Shown piece after piece: positions 43,899 to 52,843 of a stretch of 64,000 bases of DNA. The notes beneath the pieces were generated by a model. It did not search any database. It had not been told where the DNA came from and saw only the letters and a list, made by a program, of their open reading frames with translations. The stretch is from an uncultured Marvinbryantia sp. (GTDB lineage: Bacteria; Bacillota; Clostridia; Lachnospirales; Lachnospiraceae): the NCBI GenBank assembly GCA_937915375.1, contig CALDMO010000002.1:32685-96684 (forward strand), written 5' to 3'. Numbering within the stretch: the stretch's first letter is position 1; each line of letters starts with the position of its first letter. Both the position numbers and the translations under genes were made by a program.

Positions 43899-43925
43899 GG
43901 CCGCTGCGAAAGCAGCGGTCTTTTT
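43899..43925 (+). terminator. terminator of the NlpC/P60 gene
   Basis: GGCCGCTGC (43899-43907) and GCAGCGGTC (43912-43920) pair around GAAA, followed by a T run. Confidence 0.92.
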
Positions 43926-43964
43926 CATGATACAGGAAGATTTTTACTTTTCTGTATCATGAAA
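43923..43964. repeat. 13-bp inverted repeat after the terminator
   Basis: TTTCATGATACAG (43923-43935) is exactly complementary to CTGTATCATGAAA (43952-43964). It follows the terminator directly and precedes glnN by 160 bases. It may be a second terminator or a protein site. Confidence 0.6.
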
Positions 43965-44127
43965 CACTTCGCAGGTACATTCTTTATTTTATATGCGCTT
44001 GCAATTCCGGCATAAATACGATATTATTTGAGTGGAAATTTATACGGATACGTGAAAGAATGTGTAAGGTATAAATGGAATGAGGAGAAACGGCGGTGAT
44101 TTAGTGACCGCACAGGATGGAGGACAT

Positions 44128-46239
44128 ATGAGCGAATTTGTAAATGCGGCAGAGATATTTGGAGAAAACGTATTTAACGACAAGGTTATGCAGGAAAGAC
44201 TTCCGAAAAAAGTGTACCGTGAGCTTCACAAGACACTTGACGAAGGAAAAGAACTGGATGCCATGACGGCAGAAGTTGTTGCCGGGGCAATGAAGCAATG
44301 GGCGCTGGAAAAGGGCGCTACCCATTATACACACTGGTTCCAGCCGCTTACCGGGTTTACGGCAGAAAAACATGACGCATTTATCACAGCGCCGTCAGCG
44401 GATGGTTCTATTCAACTGGAGTTTTCAGGAAAAGAGCTGATCGAGGGTGAACCGGATGCATCTTCGTTTCCGTCCGGAGGACTGCGTGCAACCTTTGAGG
44501 CTCGCGGCTATACGACTTGGGATTGTACATCGCCGGCATTTGTAAGACAGGATGACGCTGGTGCGATCCTCTGCATTCCGACTGCATTTTGTTCTTATAC
44601 AGGTGAGGCGCTGGACCAGAAAACTCCGCTGCTGCGTTCGATGGAGGCAGTGCAGATGCAGACTCTGCGTTTGCTGCGCTTGTTTGGAAATACAACCTCC
44701 AGAAAAGTAAAACCGTCTGTGGGTGTGGAACAGGAGTATTTTATCGTAGACCGTTCCAAATATTTAAAACGAAAAGATCTGATTTTTACTGGGCGTACTC
44801 TGTTCGGCGCTATGCCGCCGAAGGGACAGGAACTGGACGATCATTATTTCGGCGTGATCCGTCCGCGTATTGCGGCATTTATGAGAGATGTTAATACAGA
44901 ACTGTGGAAACTGGGCGTTTCTGCAAAGACACAGCATAATGAGGTGGCTCCGGCACAGCATGAACTGGCGCCGATTTATGCGGAGTGCAATGTGGCTGCT
45001 GATCACAACCAGATTATCATGGAAACTTTAAAGCGTGTGGCGGAAAAACACGGTCTTCAGTGCCTGCTTCATGAAAAACCGTTTGCAGGTGTGAATGGTT
45101 CCGGCAAGCACAACAACTGGTCTTTAACTACGGATGACGGTATTAATCTGCTTGATCCGGGCAAGACGCCGCACGACAATATTCAGTTTTTGTTGATCCT
45201 GACTTGTATTTTGAGAGCGGTAGACCGCCATGCGGACCTGCTGCGTGAGTCTGCGGCGGACGTAGGAAATGATCACCGTCTTGGTGCTAATGAAGCGCCT
45301 CCGGCAATTATTTCTGTATTTCTCGGTGATCAGCTTGAGGACGTGTTGGCACAGCTGATAAGTACCGGAGAAGCAACTCGCAGTATTAAGGGCGGTACGC
45401 TGCATACCGGTGTAAAAACGCTTCCGGATTTTAAAAAGGATGCGACAGACCGCAACCGTACTTCGCCGTTTGCATTCACAGGAAATAAATTTGAGTTCCG
45501 TATGGTTGGATCAAGGGACTCTGTTGCAGAGTGCAATGTTGTGATTAATACGATTGTTGCGGAAGCATTTTCTGAGGCATGCGATTATATTGAAGCTTCT
45601 GATAATGTTCCGGCGGCCATTCACGATCTGATCAAGCAGTACGCAAGCGAGCATGAACGAATCGTGTTCAATGGAAACGGCTATTCGCAGGAATGGGTAG
45701 AAGAGGCAGAGCGCAGAGGGCTGCCCAATATTACTTCTATGGTGGATGCGATCCCGGCGCTTGAGACAGAAAAAGCGATCCACTTGTTTGAAAAATTTGG
45801 CGTCTTTACAGAAGCCGAGCTGAAATCACGTGCGGAGATCCAGTACGAGGGATATGCAAAGGCTCTGAATATTGAGGCGCGCGCGATGATCGATATCGCC
45901 AGCAAACATATCATTCCGGCGGTGCTGCGCTATGCGAGAACACTTTCGGATACCGTAAATACTATGAAAATGGCAGAGGTTGACGTGACGGTGCCGATGG
46001 AATTGCTCCGTCAGACCGGAAGCCTTTTGGCGGAAGCCAAAGCAGCGCTGACAAAACTGGAAAAAGTAACGGATCAGGCGGCAAAAATGCCGGAAGGCAG
46101 AGAGCAGGCAGTATATTTCCGTGATGAAGTAGCAACTGCGATGGAAGCGCTGCGCACGCCGGTCGATCAGTTGGAAATGATTGTTGATAAAGAGGAATGG
46201 CCGATGCCGTCCTATGGAGATCTTTTATTTGAGGTGTAA
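44128..46239 (+). CDS. glnN: glutamine synthetase type III
   Basis: This enzyme of about 703 residues is far longer than GS type I. The type III motifs are GVEQEYFIVD, EVAPAQHELAPIYAE, HEKPFAGVNGSGKHNNWS, NEAPPAIIS and NRTSPFAFTGNKFEFRMVGS. It makes glutamine from glutamate, ammonia and ATP. The ATG at 44128 follows GGATGGAGG closely and gives the family-typical N-terminus; ATG 44080 would add 16 residues without a good site. No GlnR-type operator was recognised. Confidence 0.94.
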   Translation: MSEFVNAAEIFGENVFNDKVMQERLPKKVYRELHKTLDEGKELDAMTAEVVAGAMKQWALEKGATHYTHWFQPLTGFTAEKHDAFITAPSADGSIQLEFSGKELIEGEPDASSFPSGGLRATFEARGYTTWDCTSPAFVRQDDAGAILCIPTAFCSYTGEALDQKTPLLRSMEAVQMQTLRLLRLFGNTTSRKVKPSVGVEQEYFIVDRSKYLKRKDLIFTGRTLFGAMPPKGQELDDHYFGVIRPRIAAFMRDVNTELWKLGVSAKTQHNEVAPAQHELAPIYAECNVAADHNQIIMETLKRVAEKHGLQCLLHEKPFAGVNGSGKHNNWSLTTDDGINLLDPGKTPHDNIQFLLILTCILRAVDRHADLLRESAADVGNDHRLGANEAPPAIISVFLGDQLEDVLAQLISTGEATRSIKGGTLHTGVKTLPDFKKDATDRNRTSPFAFTGNKFEFRMVGSRDSVAECNVVINTIVAEAFSEACDYIEASDNVPAAIHDLIKQYASEHERIVFNGNGYSQEWVEEAERRGLPNITSMVDAIPALETEKAIHLFEKFGVFTEAELKSRAEIQYEGYAKALNIEARAMIDIASKHIIPAVLRYARTLSDTVNTMKMAEVDVTVPMELLRQTGSLLAEAKAALTKLEKVTDQAAKMPEGREQAVYFRDEVATAMEALRTPVDQLEMIVDKEEWPMPSYGDLLFEV

Positions 46240-46275
46240 AAATCGTTGTAAGAGCAAAAGGACAGATTTCAACCC

Positions 46276-46304
46276 TTGACGGTATTAGAAATAAGCATTA
46301 TACT
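46276..46304 (+). promoter_or_regulatory. promoter of the DUF1858 gene
   Basis: TTGACG (46276-46281) and TATACT (46299-46304) are spaced by 17 bases. Confidence 0.75.
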
Positions 46305-46364
46305 TTATTATAACTGCGGCACTTTCAGAAAATAGGCCGCAAAAGAGAACAGGAGGTCAGAAAA

Positions 46365-46571
46365 ATGGCAGTAACGAAAGAGATGTTAATCGGAGAAGTC
46401 CTTCAGTTAGATCCGAATATGGCGGCAGTATTAATGGGAAGCGGCATGCACTGTGTTGGATGCCCGTCTTCACAGATGGAATCTTTAGAAGAAGCAGCAA
46501 TGGTGCATGGGATTCCGGCAGATCTGTTAGTGGCAAGACTGAATGCATATCTGGAAAGTGTCGGCAAATAA
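46365..46571 (+). CDS. DUF1858 redox-disulfide protein
   Basis: This 68-residue protein has the core MGSGMHCVGCPSSQMESLEEAA (quoted as a span), with a CxxC pair (CVGC). It matches the DUF1858 family often linked to hybrid-cluster proteins and iron-sulfur metabolism. No hybrid-cluster gene is adjacent. It is monocistronic, with its own promoter and terminator and an AGGAGG site. Confidence 0.88.
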   Translation: MAVTKEMLIGEVLQLDPNMAAVLMGSGMHCVGCPSSQMESLEEAAMVHGIPADLLVARLNAYLESVGK

Positions 46572-46595
46572 ATTGCGGATGAGATAGGAGAATGA

Positions 46596-46627
46596 AAAGC
46601 GGCGTGCATATGTGCGCCGCTTTTTTT
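46596..46627 (+). terminator. terminator of the DUF1858 gene
   Basis: AAAGCGGCG (46596-46604) and CGCCGCTTT (46615-46623) pair, followed by a T run. Confidence 0.92.
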
Positions 46628-46637
46628 CTAATATACC

Positions 46638-46666
46638 TTGCGCGCATCGCAAGAATAGGCTATACT
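46638..46666 (+). promoter_or_regulatory. promoter of the asnS operon
   Basis: TTGCGC (46638-46643) and TATACT (46661-46666) are spaced by 17 bases. The leader of about 60 bases is too short for a T-box. Confidence 0.65.
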
Positions 46667-46734
46667 AAAAGTTAATTGTGAATATGGTCTACTTCGCATG
46701 ATCATATAGAACGTATACGAAAGGAGCGAAAACA

Positions 46735-48126
46735 ATGGATTTAGTTACAGTAAGACAAATATATAGAGATAAGGAAACATATCTGAATCAGGAGATTACA
46801 GTCGGCGGCTGGGTGCGCAGCATTCGCGATTCTAAGACATTCGGTTTTTTGGTTCTTCACGATGGCACGTTTTTTGAGACACTGCAGGTTGTTTTTCATG
46901 ATGGAATGGACAACTTTCAGGAAATCTGCAAGCTTAATGTCGGAGCTGCCGTTATTGTAAAAGGTACTCTGGTGGCGACACCGCAGGCAAAACAGCCGTT
47001 TGAGATTCAGGCGACATCTGTTGAGGTAGAAGGACCGTCCGCACCGGATTATCCGCTGCAGAAAAAACGTCACAGCGTGGAGTTTCTGCGTACCATTTCC
47101 CATCTGCGTCCGCGTACTAACATGTTTCAGGCGACATTCCGTGTGCGTTCTCTGATCGCTTACGCGATTCATAAATTCTTCCAGGAACGGGATTTTGTGT
47201 ATGTGCATACACCGCTTATCACCGGAAGCGACTGCGAGGGCGCGGGAGAAATGTTCCAGGTGACGACACTGGATCTGAACAATCCGCCGCGTACGGAGGA
47301 CGGTAAGATTGATTTTTCTAAGGACTTCTTTGGAAAACCGACCAATCTGACTGTCAGCGGACAGTTAAATGGCGAGACTTTCGCACAGGCGTTCCGCAAT
47401 ATTTACACATTCGGACCGACTTTCCGAGCTGAAAATTCCAATACCACTCGTCATGCGGCGGAATTCTGGATGATCGAGCCGGAGATTGCGTTCGCGGATT
47501 TGAAAGACAATATGCTGTTGGCAGAGCAGATGCTGAAATATATCATCCGCTATCTGATGGAAAACGCGCCGGAAGAAATGGCATTCTTTAATAATTTTGT
47601 GGATAAAGGATTGATTGAGCGTCTGAACAGTGTAGCGTCTTCTGACTTCGGTCATGTGACTTACACAGAGGCAATTGAAATTCTTGAGAAAAATAATGAT
47701 AAATTTGAATATAAGGTAAGCTGGGGATGCGATCTGCAGACGGAGCATGAACGTTACCTGACAGAAGAAGTGTTTAAACGTCCGATTTTTGTAACAGATT
47801 ACCCGAAGGAAATAAAAGCATTCTATATGAAGATGAATGACGACGGAAAGACAGTTGCCGCTATGGACTGTTTGGTTCCGGGTATTGGGGAAATCATCGG
47901 CGGAAGCCAGAGAGAGGACGATTACGACAAGCTGCTTGCGCGTATCAAAGAACTGGGGTTGAACGAGGAAGATTATAAGTTCTATCTTGATCTGAGAAAA
48001 TACGGTTCTACCAGACATGCAGGCTTTGGTTTGGGCTTTGAAAGATGCGTAATGTATATGACGGGTATGGGTAACATCCGTGATGCGATTCCGTTCCCGA
48101 GAACAGTAGGAAACTGCGAATTATAG
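46735..48126 (+). CDS. asnS: asparagine-tRNA ligase
   Basis: This 463-residue class IIb synthetase has an N-terminal OB fold (about 18-105, EITVGGWVRSIRDSK) and class II motifs including FRAENSNTTRHAAEFWMIEPE (motif 2, quoted as a span) and GFGLGFERCVMYMTGMGNIRD (motif 3). The product charges tRNA-Asn. The next gene starts nine bases after the stop with no terminator between, so the regulators and sortase downstream may share its transcript. Confidence 0.96.
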   Translation: MDLVTVRQIYRDKETYLNQEITVGGWVRSIRDSKTFGFLVLHDGTFFETLQVVFHDGMDNFQEICKLNVGAAVIVKGTLVATPQAKQPFEIQATSVEVEGPSAPDYPLQKKRHSVEFLRTISHLRPRTNMFQATFRVRSLIAYAIHKFFQERDFVYVHTPLITGSDCEGAGEMFQVTTLDLNNPPRTEDGKIDFSKDFFGKPTNLTVSGQLNGETFAQAFRNIYTFGPTFRAENSNTTRHAAEFWMIEPEIAFADLKDNMLLAEQMLKYIIRYLMENAPEEMAFFNNFVDKGLIERLNSVASSDFGHVTYTEAIEILEKNNDKFEYKVSWGCDLQTEHERYLTEEVFKRPIFVTDYPKEIKAFYMKMNDDGKTVAAMDCLVPGIGEIIGGSQREDDYDKLLARIKELGLNEEDYKFYLDLRKYGSTRHAGFGLGFERCVMYMTGMGNIRDAIPFPRTVGNCEL

Positions 48127-48135
48127 GAGATTAGG

Positions 48136-48819
48136 ATGGCAGGGAAAATACTGATTGTCGATGACGAACGCGAGATCGCGGACGTCATCGGCTTATATCT
48201 GAAAAATGAAAATTTTGAAGTGATTAAGTGTTATAACGGACAAGATGCGCTGGCGGCGGTTGACAGTGAGAAACCGGATCTGGCAATCCTGGACGTGATG
48301 CTGCCGGATATTGACGGTTTTACGATTCTGCAGAAGATTCGTGAGACGTACACGTTTCCGGTTATTATGCTGACAGCCAAAACCGAATACATGGACAAGA
48401 TCAACGGTCTGACTCTCGGCGCGGATGACTATATTGAAAAACCGTTTAATCCGCTGGAGCTAATTGCCCGTGTAAAAGCGCAGCTGCGCCGTTCCACGAA
48501 ATACAACGAGAGCGGCAAGACACAGGAGGACATTATTGATTTTGGCGGCCTTCTGATGAACCGAAGTACGCATGAATGTACGTTTAATGAGAGTGAGCTG
48601 ACATTGACACCGATTGAGTTTGATATTTTGTGGATTCTCTGCGAAAATCGAGGACAGGTGATCAGTTCGGAACAGCTTTTTGAACAGGTTTGGCACGAAA
48701 AATACTACAAACAGAGCAACAATACAGTCATGGTACATATCCGCCATTTAAGAGAAAAAATGGGTAAGACAGGATTTATCAAGACGGTTTGGGGAGTCGG
48801 ATACAAAGTTGAAAAGTAG
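48136..48819 (+). CDS. OmpR/VanR-type response regulator
   Basis: This 227-residue regulator has a receiver domain (phospho-acceptor D53 in AILDVMLPD, K102 in IEKPF) and a C-terminal winged helix (about 130-225, with LTPIEFDILWILCENRGQVIS and VWGVGYKVEK). The closest named type by eye is VanR. No vanHAX genes are nearby, so glycopeptide resistance is not implied. It overlaps the kinase gene by 11 bases. Confidence 0.92.
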   Translation: MAGKILIVDDEREIADVIGLYLKNENFEVIKCYNGQDALAAVDSEKPDLAILDVMLPDIDGFTILQKIRETYTFPVIMLTAKTEYMDKINGLTLGADDYIEKPFNPLELIARVKAQLRRSTKYNESGKTQEDIIDFGGLLMNRSTHECTFNESELTLTPIEFDILWILCENRGQVISSEQLFEQVWHEKYYKQSNNTVMVHIRHLREKMGKTGFIKTVWGVGYKVEK

Positions 48820-49975
48820 TTATAAAAAGCTAAAACGGACAATTCTCATCAGGACCGGGCTGGTCGCTTTGCTGGCGCTGGTCGTGGGCTATGGGATTGT
48901 CCATTTTTTCATTGACGGCATTTTTCAGGATATGTTCACGGACATGATGATGTGGATTTTTACGAACCTGAACATGGATGTGGATATGGCGGATCAAATG
49001 TATGGCCGTATTTTTATGGATAATAAAGCTGCCTTTTTGTGTGTCGGTTTTGTTCTGCTGTTTTTATTATTTTATAATATTCTGATAAAATGGCTGCTTC
49101 ACTATCTGGAAAATGTGGAGAAAGCTATCGACAGCGTGCGCGATGATAAGGAAGAGCCGGTGCGTATGGCAAAGGAACTGCAGCCGATTTCCGATAAGCT
49201 GAATTCCTTAAAACGGACGCTGAAACGTAAAGAGCGCGCACGTCTGGAAAGTGAGCAGAAGAAAAACGATTTGGTGGTATATCTGGCACATGATCTGAAA
49301 ACACCGCTGACCTCGATTATTGCCTATTTGACAATGCTGGATGCTCAGAAGGATATGCCGGAAGAGGATCGAACCAAATATACACATATTTCACTGGAAA
49401 AGGCGCAGCGTTTGGGTGAACTGATCAATGAGTTCTTTGAAATTACAAGGTTTAATCTGCAGGATATTGTATTAGAAAAAGAAAAGCTGGACATTTCACT
49501 GATGCTGGAGCAGCTGGCGGATGAGAGCTATGGTGTGCTGGCAGAAAAATATATGACTTGTAAGGTCAGTACGGATGAAAATCTGCTGGTAGACGGTGAT
49601 CCGGATAAACTGGCACGAGTGTTTGACAATTTGCTACGTAATGCGGTGGCGTATAGTTTTACGGATACGGAGATTGATATTCAGGCGCATCAGGAGGAAG
49701 ATATGATCGTTGTTACCTTCCGCAACGAAGGACATCATATTCCGGAGCAGAAACTGAAATCTATTTTTGAAAAGTTTTATCGCGCGGATAATGCCAGAAG
49801 CAGTAAAACCGGCGGCGCGGGGCTGGGACTTTCCATTGCGAAAAGGATTGTGGAGCTGCACGGCGGTACGATTGAGGCGGCGAGTGATCGTCAGTTTACC
49901 ACGTTTACGGTAAAGCTTCCATCACTTTTAATTACAGAGGCGAAAAAGCGCGGACGCAGTATAAAAAAGAAATAG
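48809..49975 (+). CDS. VanS-like sensor histidine kinase
   Basis: This 388-residue kinase has two membrane helices (about 12-38 and 73-97), a short extracytoplasmic loop, and the H box LAHDLKTPLTSIIAYLTML (H161). N box NLLRNAVAYSF, F box FEKFYRADNA and G box GAGLGLSIAKRIV are intact. The TTG start at 48809 lies inside the end of the regulator gene. The pair is followed by sortase B, its likeliest local target. Confidence 0.92.
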   Translation: MKSSYKKLKRTILIRTGLVALLALVVGYGIVHFFIDGIFQDMFTDMMMWIFTNLNMDVDMADQMYGRIFMDNKAAFLCVGFVLLFLLFYNILIKWLLHYLENVEKAIDSVRDDKEEPVRMAKELQPISDKLNSLKRTLKRKERARLESEQKKNDLVVYLAHDLKTPLTSIIAYLTMLDAQKDMPEEDRTKYTHISLEKAQRLGELINEFFEITRFNLQDIVLEKEKLDISLMLEQLADESYGVLAEKYMTCKVSTDENLLVDGDPDKLARVFDNLLRNAVAYSFTDTEIDIQAHQEEDMIVVTFRNEGHHIPEQKLKSIFEKFYRADNARSSKTGGAGLGLSIAKRIVELHGGTIEAASDRQFTTFTVKLPSLLITEAKKRGRSIKKK

Positions 49976-49993
49976 TAAGAAGGAGAGTGAGAG

Positions 49994-50905
49994 ATGGCAA
50001 GAAATAATAGAAGAAGGGTGCAAAAGAAAAAAAAGGGCGGCGTGGGAAATGTGATCAGTACGATTGTGATTGTGCTGGCGCTAGTGGTGTTTTTATACGC
50101 TGGCTACCGTCTGGTAAGTATCTATCTGGATTATAAAGCGGGCACGGATGAATATAATGCGCTGGAAGAGTTTGCGAACGGCGATAAAGTGACCGGAGGA
50201 TTTATAGAGGGAGAGATGGCGGCGAACGATACAATGGGAGACGAGTGGGGAGACGCCTCTCTGCAAGAAAATATCGGAGGGCTTCGCTTTGAGGATATGG
50301 AAAATCCGATTGATTTTGCGGCTTTGCAGGCAATTAACGAGGATGTGATCGGCTGGATTGAGGTGGAAGCGCTTGATATTAATTATCCTATTGTAGTCGG
50401 TGATGACAATGATTATTATTTGCATCGGACTTTCCGGCAGCAGGACAATTTTGCAGGATCTATTTTTATGGATTATCTATGCAGACCGGACTTTTCGGGA
50501 CGTAACACGATTATTTACGGTCACAATATGAAAAACGGCTCTATGTTTGGTATGTTGCACGAATTCCGCAAACAGGAGACTTACGATAAAAGTCCGTATT
50601 TCTGGATTTATACGAAAGACAGGATTTATAAATATGAGATCTTTTCGTGCGCGGAGGTGGGAACCTACAGTGAGATTTATCAGATTGATTTTGCTTCATC
50701 GGAGCAGTTCCAGAATTTTATTGATGTAGCGAAATCACGTTCGGTTGTGGCAACGAATGCGGATGTTTCTCTGAACGATACGGTGGTGACGTTATCTACC
50801 TGTACCGGAAATACAGAAACGCGGTTTGTTGTGCAGGGAAAACGTGTGCGAACCTTTAACGCCGTAGAGAAGGCGGGCGGTTATGGAGAAATGGAGATAG
50901 AATAA
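49994..50905 (+). CDS. class B sortase
   Basis: This 303-residue membrane-anchored transpeptidase has a basic N-terminus, one helix (about 20-40) and a catalytic domain with H177 (IYGHNM), C270 (TLSTCTG) and R277 (ETRF). SYIFMDYLCRPD-like sequence before the His is typical of SrtB. It would attach proteins with an NPxTN-like signal to the cell wall. No such substrate is encoded in this window. The stop overlaps the sirtuin start as TAATG. Confidence 0.92.
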   Translation: MARNNRRRVQKKKKGGVGNVISTIVIVLALVVFLYAGYRLVSIYLDYKAGTDEYNALEEFANGDKVTGGFIEGEMAANDTMGDEWGDASLQENIGGLRFEDMENPIDFAALQAINEDVIGWIEVEALDINYPIVVGDDNDYYLHRTFRQQDNFAGSIFMDYLCRPDFSGRNTIIYGHNMKNGSMFGMLHEFRKQETYDKSPYFWIYTKDRIYKYEIFSCAEVGTYSEIYQIDFASSEQFQNFIDVAKSRSVVATNADVSLNDTVVTLSTCTGNTETRFVVQGKRVRTFNAVEKAGGYGEMEIE

Positions 50906-51627
50906 TGGAAGAAAAGACAGCGCTTTTAAAAGAGTGGATGGCAGAGAGTACGAATGTTGTGTTTTTTGGCGGTGCGGGTGTTTCGACGGAGAGCGGGATT
51001 CCGGATTTCCGAAGCGTAGACGGGCTGTATCATCAGGAATATGATTATTCGCCGGAGACAATTTTAAGTCATACATTTTTTGTGAATCACACAGAGGAAT
51101 TTTACTGCTTTTACCGAAAAAAGATGATTTGTCCGCAGGCAAAGCCGAATATGGCGCATATCCGTCTGGCACAGTGGGAACAGAAAGGCTATGTGCGTGC
51201 CGTGATCACACAAAATATTGACGGTCTGCATCAGATGGCGGGAAGTAAAGAAGTGTTGGAACTGCATGGGAGCGTGCATCGCAATTATTGTACGCGCTGT
51301 CATAAGTTTTATGACGCGGAGTATATCAGAAACGGAAAAGGTATCCCGCGCTGTGAGTGCGGCAGTATTATTAAGCCGGATGTGGTTCTCTATGAGGAAG
51401 GGTTAGACAATGAGACGATCAGTAAATCTGTGCGTTATATTTCGCAGGCGGACATACTGATCATCGGCGGAACTTCGCTGGTAGTATATCCGGCGGCAGG
51501 ACTGATTGATTATTTTAGCGGAAAGCATCTGGTTGTTATCAATAAGAGCACGACATCAAGAGACGCGCAGGCAGATCTGGTGATTGACGGCAGTATCGGC
51601 AGGGTATTTGAGCAGATTGAATTGTAA
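50905..51627 (+). CDS. NAD-dependent protein deacylase (Sir2/CobB family)
   Basis: This 240-residue sirtuin has GGAGVSTESGIPDFRS (NAD loop), TQNIDGLHQMAGS and the catalytic His in ELHGSVH. The zinc cysteines are CTRC and CEC near residues 131-153. It removes acetyl or related acyl groups from lysines with NAD+ consumption. It overlaps the sortase stop by one base, an unexpected operon partner for a cell-wall enzyme. Confidence 0.94.
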   Translation: MEEKTALLKEWMAESTNVVFFGGAGVSTESGIPDFRSVDGLYHQEYDYSPETILSHTFFVNHTEEFYCFYRKKMICPQAKPNMAHIRLAQWEQKGYVRAVITQNIDGLHQMAGSKEVLELHGSVHRNYCTRCHKFYDAEYIRNGKGIPRCECGSIIKPDVVLYEEGLDNETISKSVRYISQADILIIGGTSLVVYPAAGLIDYFSGKHLVVINKSTTSRDAQADLVIDGSIGRVFEQIEL

Positions 51628-51700
51628 GAGCGTATAATCAGAGAGATTGCGACGTTGGAGATGGATTCACTATGGAAAGCATGCAGCTGCAGGAGGAACG

Positions 51701-51886
51701 ATGGAAAAATATAATTATGAGGTAGGAGATATTGTAAAGCTGAAAAAGCCGCATCCCTGCGGAAGTCATGAGTGGGAGATTCTGCGTGTCGGCGCAGATT
51801 TCCGGTTGAAATGTCAGGGCTGCGGACATCAGGTGATGGTACCGAGAAAACTTGTCGAGAAAAACACAAAAGAGTTAAGGAAATAA
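51701..51886 (+). CDS. DUF951 family small protein
   Basis: This 61-residue protein has the family core VKLKKPHPCGSHEWEILR and LKCQGCGHQVMVPR, with three cysteines that could hold zinc. It is conserved across Firmicutes, function unknown. ATG 51701 follows AGGAGG. It sits between the sirtuin and the C39-like peptidase. Confidence 0.9.
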   Translation: MEKYNYEVGDIVKLKKPHPCGSHEWEILRVGADFRLKCQGCGHQVMVPRKLVEKNTKELRK

Positions 51887-51893
51887 GAAGTTT

Positions 51894-52697
51894 ATGTGGA
51901 AAAATACCAGAGAAAAAAGGGGTATGGCGCAGGGAAGGAACAGAAAGAAAAAACAACGCAGAAAACACAGGTTGGTTCTTGTGATGATTTTGCTACTTGC
52001 GGCAGGCGGTGTATTTTACATGAAAATTTTGGAAAACAGGACAGTGCCGTCGTTTTCAAAATGGGTTTCTGAGGAAGACTATCCGGAAAGTCTGGTTGCG
52101 TTTGCAAAGAAATATCCGCAGGCAGAGGAATTTGTACGAAATTATCCGAAAAAGAAGGATCTTCACAGACCGATTGATATATCCGGTGAAGTGACAAAAG
52201 GTGTGGTGCCGCTGTTTTTACAGTGGGACGAGAGATGGGGATATGAGCGGTACGGTGATGATTTTCTTGGTGTAAATGGCTGCGGACCGACTACTTTATC
52301 GATGGTTTACTGCGGACTTACGGGGGATTCTTCGTGGAATCCTTATGAGGTGGCGAAAATGGCGGACGCGAATGGATATTATGTGAGTGGAGTCGGCTCA
52401 TCTTGGGATTTGATGAATGCCGGCGCACAGAAGCTTGGACTGACGGTACACGAAGTTGGTTACAGCGAAGAGGAGATTCTGAATGCATTGAAATCTGGGC
52501 TGACGTTGGTCTGCTCTATGGGACCGGGGGACTTTACTTATACCGGGCATTTTGTTGCTCTGATCGGGATTGATTCAGACGGAAAGATCATTGTGAGAGA
52601 CTGCAATAGTCCTGTAAACAGTGAGAAAACGTGGGGGATTTCAGAACTGATGCCGCAGATTGCCGGGGTATGGGGTTATAGTTATGAAAATGTTTGA
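51894..52697 (+). CDS. membrane-anchored C39-like cysteine peptidase
   Basis: This 267-residue protein has a very basic N-terminus, one membrane helix (about 27-43) and an extracytoplasmic domain. That domain carries NGCGPTTLSM (C130), TGHFVALIG (H219) and VRDCNSP (D236/N238), the papain-like triad of the Peptidase_C39_2 group. It starts eight bases after DUF951. The substrate is unknown; position next to sortase B suggests cell-surface protein processing. An ATG at 51924 is an alternative start. Confidence 0.85.
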   Translation: MWKNTREKRGMAQGRNRKKKQRRKHRLVLVMILLLAAGGVFYMKILENRTVPSFSKWVSEEDYPESLVAFAKKYPQAEEFVRNYPKKKDLHRPIDISGEVTKGVVPLFLQWDERWGYERYGDDFLGVNGCGPTTLSMVYCGLTGDSSWNPYEVAKMADANGYYVSGVGSSWDLMNAGAQKLGLTVHEVGYSEEEILNALKSGLTLVCSMGPGDFTYTGHFVALIGIDSDGKIIVRDCNSPVNSEKTWGISELMPQIAGVWGYSYENV

Positions 52698-52715
52698 GAA
52701 TTTTTGGGAAAAGAC

Positions 52716-52744
52716 TTGAAATGATACGGGACATATGCTATCAT
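52716..52744 (+). promoter_or_regulatory. promoter of rpsF-ssb-rpsR
   Basis: TTGAAA (52716-52721) and TATCAT (52739-52744) are spaced by 17 bases. Confidence 0.75.
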
Positions 52745-52773
52745 AAGATTTCGTGATATATTTTAATTCCTTG

Positions 52774-52833
52774 CTCCTTAGGCCGGACGCGCAGGCGGAC
52801 GGAAAGTGAGAAGGGGCCAAAGTCCATAAGGAG
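52774..52833 (+). ncRNA. ribosomal S6-type leader with ribosome-binding-site sequestration
   Basis: CTCCTTA (52774-52780) is exactly complementary to TAAGGAG (52827-52833), which is the rpsF ribosome-binding site. An inner GGCC (52781-52784) pairs with GGCC (52815-52818). The apical part is GC-rich with CCG-containing sequence. This fits the known S6:S18 autoregulatory leaders that precede rpsF. Exact family membership needs a covariance-model check. Confidence 0.65.
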
Positions 52834-52843
52834 GTGCAAACAA

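Noticed and set aside
46667..46734. T-box leader before asnS
   Set aside because: The leader is about 60 bases, with no specifier loop, T-box sequence or terminator/antiterminator pair.
48136..49975. Glycopeptide resistance locus
   Set aside because: The regulators look like VanR and VanS, but no vanH, vanA-type ligase or vanX is nearby. Sortase and sirtuin genes follow instead.
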